A model generated the notes under the pieces. The model saw only the letters and a program-made list of their open reading frames with translations, was not told where the DNA came from and searched no databases. Shown here piece by piece: positions 12,125-22,475 of a stretch of DNA of 64,000 bases (positions are counted from its first letter, which is position 1; every line of letters starts with the position of its first letter). Made by a program: the position numbers and the translations under genes. The stretch comes from Cliona cf. orientalis (Eukaryota > Porifera > Demospongiae > Clionaida > Clionaidae): NCBI GenBank assembly GCA_963930775.1, contig OZ005689.1, positions 7,169,569 through 7,233,568 on the forward strand, in the 5' to 3' direction.

Positions 12125-15100
12125 ATGGGGCACTTCAGAGTGATAGCATTGGTCCCATTGATGCTCTTCATCTTTCTAGGATTTTCTCATGAAAGCAGTG
12201 AAAGTGAAATTTATTATCTGATGCCATTGTCAAATCAGAGCTGCCCTACTGAACAAAACTGTCGAGATCTTTCGGAATTTTCTGCCTATGTCAGCAATGA
12301 TGATGAGAATATCGATAATAATATGACGATAGTTCTGATTCCGGGAAACCACAGTCTAAATCAGAATCTGTCACTTTCAAACTTGGTCAGTCTGAATCTA
12401 TACTCGCCGACAGACTCCAGTGCCACTATAGCATGTGCATCCTCAGTATTTCTTTCTTTCGAGGACATCAAACAAGTTTATATTCATAATGTGAATTTCA
12501 TTGGCTGTGGTGGAAACTTAGTGAAGAATGTCGACGAGTTTATTCTTCAAGAAACAACATTTGAAGGAGTGCAAAACTCAGCAACTGCTCTGACCGTAGT
12601 GAACACAACAGCAGATATTATTGATTGTACATTTGTACGAAATCAGTTTGGAACAATGATGGAGGGTGTACGATCTCTACGGATAATAACAAGTGATATC
12701 AGTTGGTTTCTTGTTGGCGACGTAACAGGTATTGTCCAAGTTGGTGGTGCAATAATCTCCTCTTTCAGCAATATCAGCATAAGTGGCAGTGCCTTTGAGG
12801 ACAATAGAGCGGGTGTTGGTGGGGACATATTCACAGAAGATTTCAGTCAAATCTCAATTTTCAATTCATCTTTTTCAGGAGAAGGTATTGACTCAGATGT
12901 ATTTACTGACGAAGCACCGTTTGGAGGAGCAATATTTTCACACGAAGGTGATTTTACAATCACAGAATGTCAGTTCAGAAATAAAAACACCACAGTTGGT
13001 GGTGGGATAATGTCGTCTTTATCGAACTTCATGATAAATGATACAACTTTCTCACAGAATTCAGGTACCGATCACGGGGCCTCAATTTTTGGCTACAATA
13101 GTGCCATCTCCCTCGAGAGATGTACCTTTGAACGAAACTACGCTGGAGCAGGAGCCGGTGTGGCTACGCAAGGAGGAATCCTAAATGTCGATGTGTGCAG
13201 TTTCACAGATAACTTAGCCGAACGACATGCAGCAGCTCTTGATTTATTCCAAGACTCTGCCACTATTAGAGGCTGTGTGTTTAAGAACAATGTTGCACGC
13301 TCGTTTGCCGGAGCAATACTCCTATGGTTCAGTAACACCCTCATGTACGGAAAGATCTCTCCAGAGGGTATAATACAAAGGTCATGCAATGAAACTTGCG
13401 GTGAATATCATAATGGAGGAATGATCGATGTATCACAGTCCACGCCTGGTAATCAAACAGTATTTTATTCTAATTCGGCCCCAACTGGTGCATCATTGTA
13501 TGTACTTCGGAGTACAGTGAAGAGTTGTGGACCCATTTACTTCACTGAAAATCGTGCTACCCTCTACTCGTCTGTGTACTATCTTGATTCTGTCGTAACC
13601 TTTAACGGATTCGTACAACTATCGCAGAACTTGGGTTCACTGTTTGCTTTCAACAGCCATCTCAACATTTCCGATTGTAGTAGATTTGTGGGTGGCTCTC
13701 CACAGCAAACCATGGTTTCGAGCTTCAGGGAAGGGGGTGCACTAACCCTAGTCCAAAGCAGACTGACCATTAGTGGTAAATCCACTTTCGAAGGCAATAG
13801 TGCTGAGACCGGCGGTGCCATAGCTGCAACAGAGAGTGAAATTTTTCTCAATGATGAGGTCAACATAATGAATAACGTGGCATATAAGAGCGGAGGAGGT
13901 GTGTATCTCTCGCAAAGTGAGCTTCATGCCTTAAGAGAAAGTACTGTTACCATTTCAAACAACCGGGCGGATAAGAGGGGTGGAGGAATCCATGCTATAA
14001 GTTCGTCGATCAGGTGTACTGTGACAGGATCTGATTATTCGTACCAGGATGAAATAAGGAGAGAATTCTACGAAGGTGCCTTGATGATTATCAGAGAGAA
14101 TATCGCCCAAAGAGGAGGAGCACTGTTTATGGAAGCTAATTCAAGAGTAACGCTGTTAAAAGATTACCTCTTTTACACCTTGATAAATGTTAGTGCTCTG
14201 AAATTTATCGAAAACAGAGCGACGTACGGTGGAGCGATTTATGTCGATGATCAGTCAAACTCAGGTTCGTGTGCGAGCAATCCTTTTGATGCAAATGCAC
14301 AACAATCGGAATGCTTTATTCACGTGATTGCCACACAAGTAATTCTTACTGCCGATACAAACTATATCTTGACCAACATACTCTTTGATTCAAATGTTGC
14401 TGATGTGAGCGGTTCTACCATATTTGGTGGACTACTGGATAGATGCACTGTCAGCGTATTCAATGAAGTTGATAGAACGGTGGATTTATCGGATAATCAG
14501 TTTCTGACATACGAAGGAGACGGGCTAGAGTACTTGTTTGATATATCGATTGGAAATACCAAAGAATCCATTTCCTCAGATCCAGTTCAGCTTTGTCCCT
14601 GCTTTAATGGTCAACCGAATTGCACTCAAAAAGTACATCGCGATGTTCAGATTCGAAAAGGAGAAGAGTTTATGTTGTCGGTGATGGCAGTCGACCAAGT
14701 CTATAGTCCTACCAATGCTATTATTCAAGGCAGGCTTCTCTCAACCGAGAGTAATCTTTTCAGTGGTCAGGTGACGCCGATATCCTATAAGTGCACTGAT
14801 GTTAGCTTTCGAATCTCATCTGCTCTAAATTCCGAAGAACTCACGTTGTATGCATCCGACGGTCCTTGTAAAGATGCTGAACTATCTCAACTAAAGGTCA
14901 ACATTACTTTCCTTCCCTGCACATGTCCGATTGGATTCGAACCATCACAGTTTTCATCCACTTTCTGTTTCTGTAAATGCCACCCTCAAATAAGTCCATT
15001 TGTGGGATCGTGCAATGTTACACTGCAGACAGTTCAAAGAACATCGAATGCATGGATTTCATATGTCAATGGTACAAACCCATCATCAAGGGGTTATTTG

Positions 15101-16579
15101 GTCCACTTGTTCTGCCCTTTTGACTATTGTGTGCCTCCAAACATGTCCGTACCGCTTAACCTAAGCTCGGAAAATGGAGCCGACTCGCAGTGTGCTTTGA
15201 ACCGTACGGGTATGCTGTGTGGAGCCTGCAAACCGGGACTAAGCCTCTCACTTGGAAGCTCTAGATGTCTGGAATGTCCCAACTATTGGCCAGTTTTCTT
15301 TGTACTCATCACTATTTTTGCATTTCTTGCTGGGTTGGGACTAGTAGCATTAATCCTATGGTTGAACATGACGGTGGCCATAGGAACACTGAATGGATTA
15401 CTGTTTTATGCAAACATAGTCTCCGCCAACAGAGTTGTTCTCCTCCCGTATCCAGAACCAAACCTCATCACTGTCTTCATCGCATGGCTCAATCTCGAGC
15501 TCGGAATCGATGTGTGCTACATTGAAGGAATGAACGTGTACCTTAGAACGTGGTTACAACTGGCCTTTCCCATCTACATAATACTTCTTGTCATACTGCT
15601 AATATTTGTCAGCCGATACTCAACAAAGTTTTCCAAGCTCATTGCCAAGAGAGATCCAGTGGCAACATTGGCCACCCTTATCCTAATATCCTATGGCAAG
15701 CTCTTCCATGTAGTTCTTTTGGCACAACCCTTTTCGTTTGCAGCTTTGACCTATCCAGACAACCACAGTGAAGTCTTGTGGCTTCCCGATGGTACTGTGA
15801 GCTACCTCTCTGGAAAGCATGTTGTGTTATTCATAGTAGCCCTCCTTATCCTTATCGTATGCGTAGCTTACGGCCTCTTGCTGTTCTTCTGGCAATTGAT
15901 ACTCCGTCTTCCGAATTGGAGGATCTTTAAATGTTTCAGAAATCCAAATTTTAACCTCTTTATGGCAACATATACTTTCCCGTATGTACCAAGGCATCGT
16001 TATTGGACTGGAATGTTGCTTCTAGCTCGTGCTGTGCTGTACCTCGTGGCAGCTGCTAATGTCTCCGGTCACCCCCAGACTCAGCTCATCTCGATCATTT
16101 TTGTGTCGACGGTGATTGTTTTTTTAAAATTTGCAGCAGCCAGGACGTACAAAAACACACTAATTGATATTCTTGACTCGTTCTTTTACGTGAATATTAT
16201 ATTCCTTGCTTCATTCACTTCGTATAACCTAGCTACTGGAGGGAACCAGGATGGTGTCGCCTACACGTCTGTCTGCATGGCGATATTAATGACAATCTTT
16301 ATCATCTTATACCATATTCATGAAAATACGTCACTCTTTGCAATAGTTTACAAGACAAAGTGTGCAAAGGTTTTAAAGAAGCGGTCTAAACCGAAATCTC
16401 CGAAAAAGCATTCCGTGGATTATCCGAGCTCAATTTCCGACGATTCTCTTCGCCGCTATGACGACATTCTAGAACTATCAAACTTATCCGAAGTATGGGT
16501 AACTAATTACCGTGAGGCTGACTCGAGAGATGTTCCTCAAAAACCCGCATGCACCAGTTCTGAGCTTGTGATAAATTGA
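12125..16579 (+). CDS. Right-handed beta-helix/multi-pass membrane protein, paralogue 2 (intact, single exon)
   Basis: Uninterrupted 1484-codon frame. The start was chosen because MGHFR matches MGHFG of the divergent copy at 302 and is followed at once by a signal peptide. The extracellular part is rich in N-x-S/T and in beta-helix strand motifs ending GGA or GGG (GGAIIS, GGAIAA, GGGVYL, GGGIHA, GGALFM, GGAIYV). A Cys-rich stem (about 870-1050) ends with CALNRTGMLCGACKPG and CLECPNYWP, which resembles ephrin-receptor-like Cys modules (inference). Then follow about 9-10 hydrophobic helices, including FYANIVSANRVVLLPYPEPN and LISYGKLFHVVLLAQPFSFA. The cytosolic end is basic (KVLKKRSKPKSPKKH) with a Ser/Asp/Tyr-rich tail (DDSLRRYDDILEL) shared with paralogue 1. 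Likely a plasma-membrane protein; ligand and signalling route unknown. Confidence 0.9.
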   Translation: MGHFRVIALVPLMLFIFLGFSHESSESEIYYLMPLSNQSCPTEQNCRDLSEFSAYVSNDDENIDNNMTIVLIPGNHSLNQNLSLSNLVSLNLYSPTDSSATIACASSVFLSFEDIKQVYIHNVNFIGCGGNLVKNVDEFILQETTFEGVQNSATALTVVNTTADIIDCTFVRNQFGTMMEGVRSLRIITSDISWFLVGDVTGIVQVGGAIISSFSNISISGSAFEDNRAGVGGDIFTEDFSQISIFNSSFSGEGIDSDVFTDEAPFGGAIFSHEGDFTITECQFRNKNTTVGGGIMSSLSNFMINDTTFSQNSGTDHGASIFGYNSAISLERCTFERNYAGAGAGVATQGGILNVDVCSFTDNLAERHAAALDLFQDSATIRGCVFKNNVARSFAGAILLWFSNTLMYGKISPEGIIQRSCNETCGEYHNGGMIDVSQSTPGNQTVFYSNSAPTGASLYVLRSTVKSCGPIYFTENRATLYSSVYYLDSVVTFNGFVQLSQNLGSLFAFNSHLNISDCSRFVGGSPQQTMVSSFREGGALTLVQSRLTISGKSTFEGNSAETGGAIAATESEIFLNDEVNIMNNVAYKSGGGVYLSQSELHALRESTVTISNNRADKRGGGIHAISSSIRCTVTGSDYSYQDEIRREFYEGALMIIRENIAQRGGALFMEANSRVTLLKDYLFYTLINVSALKFIENRATYGGAIYVDDQSNSGSCASNPFDANAQQSECFIHVIATQVILTADTNYILTNILFDSNVADVSGSTIFGGLLDRCTVSVFNEVDRTVDLSDNQFLTYEGDGLEYLFDISIGNTKESISSDPVQLCPCFNGQPNCTQKVHRDVQIRKGEEFMLSVMAVDQVYSPTNAIIQGRLLSTESNLFSGQVTPISYKCTDVSFRISSALNSEELTLYASDGPCKDAELSQLKVNITFLPCTCPIGFEPSQFSSTFCFCKCHPQISPFVGSCNVTLQTVQRTSNAWISYVNGTNPSSRGYLVHLFCPFDYCVPPNMSVPLNLSSENGADSQCALNRTGMLCGACKPGLSLSLGSSRCLECPNYWPVFFVLITIFAFLAGLGLVALILWLNMTVAIGTLNGLLFYANIVSANRVVLLPYPEPNLITVFIAWLNLELGIDVCYIEGMNVYLRTWLQLAFPIYIILLVILLIFVSRYSTKFSKLIAKRDPVATLATLILISYGKLFHVVLLAQPFSFAALTYPDNHSEVLWLPDGTVSYLSGKHVVLFIVALLILIVCVAYGLLLFFWQLILRLPNWRIFKCFRNPNFNLFMATYTFPYVPRHRYWTGMLLLARAVLYLVAAANVSGHPQTQLISIIFVSTVIVFLKFAAARTYKNTLIDILDSFFYVNIIFLASFTSYNLATGGNQDGVAYTSVCMAILMTIFIILYHIHENTSLFAIVYKTKCAKVLKKRSKPKSPKKHSVDYPSSISDDSLRRYDDILELSNLSEVWVTNYREADSRDVPQKPACTSSELVIN

Positions 16580-16771
16580 AAGCATTCTTTTTTGTTGTCA
16601 GACCTATAATATTATAGTAAATAACTTTAATTCTTTGTGTGTAATCGATGATATGTATAAAATTTAATGCTGTAAACACTAGCTGCTGTATGTACTTCCT
16701 TAATAATTATTGCTGAAATTTTAAATACAGTAGCTATTCAGAATCTGTAACAATGTAGAATTATTTTTTAT
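16580..16771. other. Short 3' flank, no feature
   Basis: AT-rich sequence following the stop codon; presumably 3' UTR. No canonical AATAAA was seen in the first 200 bases. Confidence 0.4.
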
Positions 16772-17335
16772 CCTGGTCAGTCCCAAAAATTAATGTGACA
16801 ATGCTAAACATTGGATTAGCATCTCGAGCCTTGGAAGTTCCTCTTAGACTGGTGGATGAGCTATATAGCTATATAGAGTCTCCAGTTTCACATTAATTAC
16901 ATCATCACAGCCAATGCTGACACATGTAGAGGGTATGCTTTTCTCGGTAAAGTCAGGGTTTCATCTAGCGACAAAAATATGGGGGGGGGGGGGGGGGGGG
17001 GGGGGGGCAAGTGCGATAAATGAGTGGGCATAGTCAGCACGCCAAGTTCCTTGGGACATATTTTAGGAGAATCTCTTCAGATTGTTTCTGGTAATTTTTG
17101 ATCAAAAATAAAATTCTAGTGGTTTGATTTGGTGACTTATGACAATGTGATATTAATTTAAAAGTAAATTTTTATGGGGAGAAGATAGGAGTTTGGAGGG
17201 AAGCCCCCCCAAACTGGATGTAACCCTGGGCGGTCATCAATGACACAGGCTTCAATGTGACTGGTCTTTTTTCTTGGTAGCTACCTCTTATGAGTTGACA
17301 ATCCTAGCTACAGTATCTCAGGGAGGGAATATCAT
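16772..17335 (+). pseudogene. Fossil FN3 exon split by a MITE
   Basis: 16772-16954 aligns with the first half of the FN3 exon at 19676-20005: CCTGGTCAG, ACAATGCTAAACATT, GTGGATGAGCTA, GAGTCTCCA, ATCACAGCCAATGCT all recur in order. 17229-17335 aligns with the second half: TCAATGACAC, AATGTGACTGGTCT, TATGAGTTGACA, then GTATCTCAGGGA. The copy is non-coding: it has stops, a small internal duplication near 16862-16880 (AGCTATATAGCTATATAGAG) and a 274-bp MITE between the halves. It is probably a remnant of an older, upstream duplicate of the Ig/FN3 gene. Confidence 0.85.
16955..17228. mobile_element. MITE with CAGGGTTNCATC ends and a poly-G tract
   Basis: Left end CAGGGTTTCATC, right end GATGTAACCCTG. 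Internally there is an uninterrupted run of about 26 G at 16982-17007. A 5'-truncated inverted copy lies at about 63650-63823. I could not find a convincing target-site duplication around this copy. Confidence 0.75.
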
Positions 17336-17744
17336 CGTTCAAAGCTAAAATTTTCAAAGCCTAATCAGAAGGAAACTAAGGCTAATAGGCCAGATAAGAT
17401 GTTGGATACACAAACTAATTGATAAATTGAAACTGAATTCATACAACTTTGGAGGAAGAAGCCTTGTGCTAATTTGTATTATAGTTAGATAGGTAAAAAA
17501 ACAGCATAATATTGTAAGGCAGCTTATTAATGTATTGTTGATTTAACACTAATTATAATGGTTGTGACCCAGATTATAAGCTCATCTAGGAAACAATACA
17601 TTTCGTTCCAGCTAGATTATTTCTCTTCATGCCCAAGCTATAAAAATTAATATTAGTGCAAAGCCATCAGATTCTATTTAAGAAAAGCAACTTACCCTTT
17701 ATGAGCATGCAGGGTTGCATTGACATTGGTTACAGATTCTGAAA
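17336..17744. other. 5' flank of the Ig/FN3 gene
   Basis: AT-rich, no gene seen. It should contain the promoter and 5' UTR of the gene that starts at 17745; no clear core element is visible. Confidence 0.4.
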
Positions 17745-20649
17745 ATGAAGCAGCCACGTGCACTTCTTAATCTATTTGCTATTTTTCTTTCAGGTAATTG
17801 TAAATTGCATGATTAATTATTTTAGTTTATAGGCAGTTGAGGCTTCCATGTATTATGCTCTCAAGTATTTATTATTAATTTTCTTAGGATGTTTTGGAGA
17901 GTTTGTGTTGGACTTTGTAGATCCTCCGAGTGGATCAGTGATTGGAGAAATTGCAGGGAAAGAGAATGTCACTACTCTGACTTGCAACATCAGCAATAAT
18001 GCCAGTGGGATCAGTGTACACACTAGGTGGTCGTTAGAAAATTTCAAGGGCACTAAAGGACTAATTGAAGTTCCAGTGAGGCCCAACAATTACACTTCTG
18101 AGCTCTTTCTGATAGGTGGTGACCACTGTAATCAGCTCACTGTTTTAAATTTGACGGAAGACCTGGACCATGTTAGAATCTCTTGTGGAACAGGCACAGA
18201 GCCTCAAATGGCTTACTTCACACTGAGAATAAACCGTATGACCTTCAAATTAATAGTAGCTACTATTATCATCAAAATAATACTCCCTTGCTGTTACAGT
18301 ATTAATTAGTAGCTATAGCAGTATAATATTATTTTGACATCATGATGGCCGGTTAATCAGCAGCCTTACCTTGGCAGCTAGTTGTTATTATAATATAATA
18401 TAATTACATTTCATGTATGCATGGAACACCCTGTAGGAGAACCCAAGTTGCGAGACAATCTCCTGATAAAGCTCAAAGAGAATACTAGGAATGTGATAAT
18501 CGATCTCCTTGAAGAACCAGCCCCCGTCCCCATACCTGGGGTCGTCTTCTGGAAGAAAGACGGACAACCGCTGAGTAGATCCAACCAAATCGGTCTAACT
18601 TATTCGAGTGTGACCTTTGACACTATCAGGAGAGAAGATGCGGGAAATTACTCTGTCTTTGCTGCTAATAAGTTAACTTTAATACGATATGGTTTTTACC
18701 GTGCTGGGTCGGATACTGGAAGCTTCTATTTGGATGTGATCTGTAATAAAATTAATTTAGGAAAAATTGTTTATGCTAGTTTGTTTGGATCACACTACCT
18801 ATCAAAATGTGTATGAGTATAATATTATATAGGCACTTTTCTGTGCTCATTGCAATCCAAAAAATCTGCTATAGATGTAATTAATGCAGTGGTATAAGAT
18901 CACTAACTAGTGTACATGCGATCCCAAACAAACATCTAAAAAATTAATACTTATTAGTATAGCCTATGAATGTAGCCATAATAATTATTGAATAAAATCT
19001 TTTCTTGCAGATGGACCATCCTTTTTTTCTCATCAATTAACGCCATCACATCACTATGTTCAGTTAGGTGACAGTACTTCTCTTGTCTGTGGCATTGGTC
19101 TGGACAGCAATCCTCAAGCCACCATCACCTGGACAGCCCCTGATGGAACTATGATACTAGCAGGAAATGCTAGATATGACCTTGACAATGGACCAGATGT
19201 TGTGGCATTAAACTTTTCTCGTGCAGTCTTGAGTGATACTGGAGTCTGGCACTGCAATATTACCGTGTTCTCAGAGCAACACATTATGATTAATGGAGAG
19301 TTCTCTTTGGTGGAACCTGCAATTATTGGTGCCCCAATTGAATGCACGTTTGACTTGACAGTTATTTGTAAGTCCATGTGTTAGCTTCAAAACTTTGCTC
19401 TTCTATATAGTGTAGTATAGGCAAGCCAGCTACAATAGCTATATAGAATACTAATCCAGACATTAATGTGTAAAAAGGAGCTCTCCAAATTGTGATCATT
19501 AACTATATATACAGTAACTATTATACTCCAGCTATAGACTGAGCTGCTGGAAATTTCTGCAGATCTAAGCTCATCGATTATTAAACTTTTGTATAATATG
19601 AATCTATAGATCTTGATCTATGTCTACCTTTCCCTCCCATTGTTTTAGTGTTGTCATAAAATTAATTTTCCACAGCACCTCCTGGTCAGCCACAAAATGT
19701 AACGATACTAAACATTAGTACAACTTGGGTCCTCATCTCCTGGGAAGCTCCTTCGGTGGATGAGCTAGAGTCTCCAATTTCGCATTATGTCATCACGGCC
19801 AATGCTAACACAGAGGGCATGTCTATCATGGCGAGTGTGACTGCAGAAAATGATACTACTCTCTTTAATATGACTGGTCTCTTTCCCGGCACTGCTTACG
19901 AGTTCACAGTCTTGGCAGTGTTTCAGGGACTCCGAGGTGATGTCATTGCTAAAGGTCAACCTAGTGACAATATTACGGGAACAACAGTTGAAGCGGCTGT
20001 TGATGGTGAGTTAAACTATTCATTTCAGCCCAGTTTCGTGCTAGCTAGCTTAGTTGGGGTTGTTAAAAATGCATAGCGGGAATACAGATCTTATTAAAGG
20101 ATACAAAGTATAGGAACTCAATTACTGTACGTGTATAATTATTAGCCCTTTATGCCACATGTCATGCAATCTTACTCAATATATTATATCAATGACTCAT
20201 TGCACTAGGTAGCTCATAATAGCTATAATTCCTGCATCATTTTGCTTTAGTTTTGAAATTAAGGTGAACCCAGTGTAAATAATTATTGAAATTAATTTAA
20301 ATTTATAGGTGAAGATCTAGATGAAAATCAGTCCAAAGGAGCTTCTAATACTGTTGTTGTAGTTGGAGGAGCTATTGGTGGCCTACTAGGAGTGCTGGTA
20401 CTTATTGCATTCGTTGTTCTATTCGTACTATTATTGAAGATCATAATAATGAAGTCTAGATCTGGTGGTAAGACAATTTATTTCTATAGCTAGTTATTAT
20501 CCGTACGTTACTGCATGATAGTTACAGGAAGCAAACAGGAAAATATTACATCTGGTGGTGGAGAAACTGTGACAGTCAGGGATTCTGATGACGATTCAGA
20601 GCGATATGTCACTCCACCCGCTCTTAAGATCCCGGAGACCTATAGCTAA
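17745..20649 (+). CDS. Ig-Ig-Ig-FN3 single-pass membrane receptor, seven exons
   Basis: Proposed exons: 17745-17793, 17888-18235, 18437-18742, 19011-19367, 19676-20005, 20309-20467, 20528-20649. All junctions are GT-AG and all introns are phase 1, giving 556 aa. Exon 1 encodes the signal peptide (MKQPRALLNLFAIFLS). Exons 2-4 each encode one Ig-like domain: a C-x-I start and ISCGTG in exon 2; VVFWKKDG and EDAGNYSV in exon 3; SLVCG, TITWTAP and SDTGVWHC in exon 4. Exon 5 is one FN3 domain (PPGQPQNV, VLISWEAP, GTAYEFTV). Exon 6 contains the membrane helix after a Gly-rich lead. Exon 7 is a short acidic tail ending PETYS. Probably an adhesion or recognition receptor without an intrinsic kinase; partner unknown. 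It converges on the gene at 21466. Confidence 0.85.
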
Positions 20650-20691
20650 TCAAACAAGTTATTCATGCCTGATAATCATTCAGTATATAAT

Positions 20692-20697
20692 AATAAA
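20692..20697 (+). terminator. Poly(A) signal AATAAA of the Ig/FN3 gene
   Basis: A canonical AATAAA lies 43 bases after the TAA stop, followed by a T-rich stretch near 20710-20730. Its spacing supports the chosen last exon. Confidence 0.7.
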
Positions 20698-21465
20698 TGA
20701 CATTGTACATCATCATTCATTCTAGTTTTGGTGTATATTAATTTCCTGGACCAGATTAACTCCAAATTGAATCCTTTCAGTGCACCATTATAAACTATTA
20801 CAGTACTATTATTATTATTATTATACTGCCAGATATCTGAGTCTGATAAAGTTAATAATTAACTAGCTGCACCACACTGTATCCTAGCTTGATTGTTATT
20901 TTGATTGCATGTAGTGCAGGAAATAATTTATATTATAGGAAACATGTGCGCAGCTGAATGGAGAATACAGTGACTATTATACTGCGGTGGGAAAGTTTTG
21001 CAATAGAATAGACGGGATACCGTAAGAATATGAAACGAATCAATATATAGTCCAGAAATTACACATTGTATGCGTTTAATGTGATACCGGTAGCCTCTGA
21101 ATATTGCCTCTGTACATGATAATAATTATTATCATCTCGATAGATGTGGTTATGATGGCAATGATGTGAGCACAGTGTATAGGGGAACACCATACAGCTA
21201 GTGTAAATTATTGTCTCGTACCGAGGAAAATATGAAAACTGGAGACCAAGGAATACTTAAGAATTTGAAATTAGTCGGAAAAGTTAAAAAAAAAACAAAG
21301 ATGCATTTTCATTATGTTACATTACCTCATTATCATTGGCAATCACTATAATTATGACATTATGCTAATTATAAGCTCTCTACAACACATGTAGTGAACA
21401 AGTACATATAACTAGAGTATTAATATACATGTAGCAGTTATCTCACCCTTAACAATACTTCTGAT
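20698..21465. other. Spacer between convergent genes
   Basis: AT-rich; holds the 3' ends of two convergent genes. There is a short ATT microsatellite at about 20810-20823. No gene or clear element was seen. Confidence 0.5.
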
Positions 21466-22475
21466 TCAATCCTCATCAGAGACAAGACTGTCATTGCGTT
21501 GGGTGGCTAGTTCACTTGATGAGGAGGTGTTGTCGGTATGGGAGCTAAGCTGACTACTAGTACTGCACATACGCGTACGCTGATAGGCAATGTTGTCTTC
21601 AGTAGGAATCTCTGGAGCAATAGCTATATCTGTCCCGTAGGCAGGATTGGTAAAAAGAACAAAGTTAGTGTTTGCTAATGGCTGGTATGATGCATTCTCT
21701 TGCATCTGTACATGCACTGTTTCTTCACGAGTTGTGCTCTCTTTTTCCAAAGTGTAATCTTGGATGATACTTTCATCTACTTTCTTCTCTTTTTCTTGAT
21801 TTTCTTGTAACTCGAGCGCTCTTTCACCAAATATTTTTTCATTCACTACTGTGGTACTTTCAAAATTTATGTTAGCTGCCGTTGCTCTGTTCTCTCTTAT
21901 TTTATTCTCTGATCCCTCTGTCTCGGGAGGATTCGGTGTTGAATCGTGATCACTTTCTGAAGCAATAATATTAACATGTGCTCTTTCATCAAATAGCTTT
22001 TCATTCACTACTGTGGTACTTTCAAAATTTATATTGGCTGCCATTGCTCTGTTTTCCCTTATCTTATTCTCTGATCCCTCTGTCTTGGGTGGATTCGGCA
22101 TTGAATCATGATGACTTTCTGATGTAATAATATTTTGGAAAACTTCTGCACCAGTAGTATCAATATCATTTTCAATGTTAGAATGTATTCCATTGCACGG
22201 AATATCATTGACAACTGCTGTAGAGAATGCTGTTTCACATTCCGTATTCTTATTTGAGATAGTATCGTAGACCCCAGAGTCCATTCTATGAATACGTGGT
22301 GGTAAGGGTGGCAAAGCATGCGCATAGACTAAGCGATCGGGCACATCATAGTGATCTCGTAGTAGTTTTCGCTTTATATAATACTTTCTGAGCATAAACA
22401 CAACAGTTGAAACAGTAATAATCAGTACTAGTGTGGTAACAACAGATATGGCAGTTGCAGTTATCATTGTTAGCC
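21466..22475 (-). CDS. Last exon: transmembrane helix and 300-residue signalling-type tail
   Basis: After the last CCP the exon reads a hydrophobic helix ([20 protein letters not shown]) and a basic stop-transfer (RKYYIKRK). The tail has a proline motif ALPPLPPRI (SH3-ligand type), several Tyr sites (YDVP, VYDTI, NIAYQ) and FTNPAYG, an NPxY motif at about 21635-21648 of the kind bound by PTB domains or used in endocytosis (established knowledge for NPxY; use here is inference). Two consecutive 54-residue repeats, encoded by a 162-bp in-frame tandem duplication (units near 21821 and 21983), each contain [13 protein letters not shown] and [13 protein letters not shown]. Confidence 0.85.
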
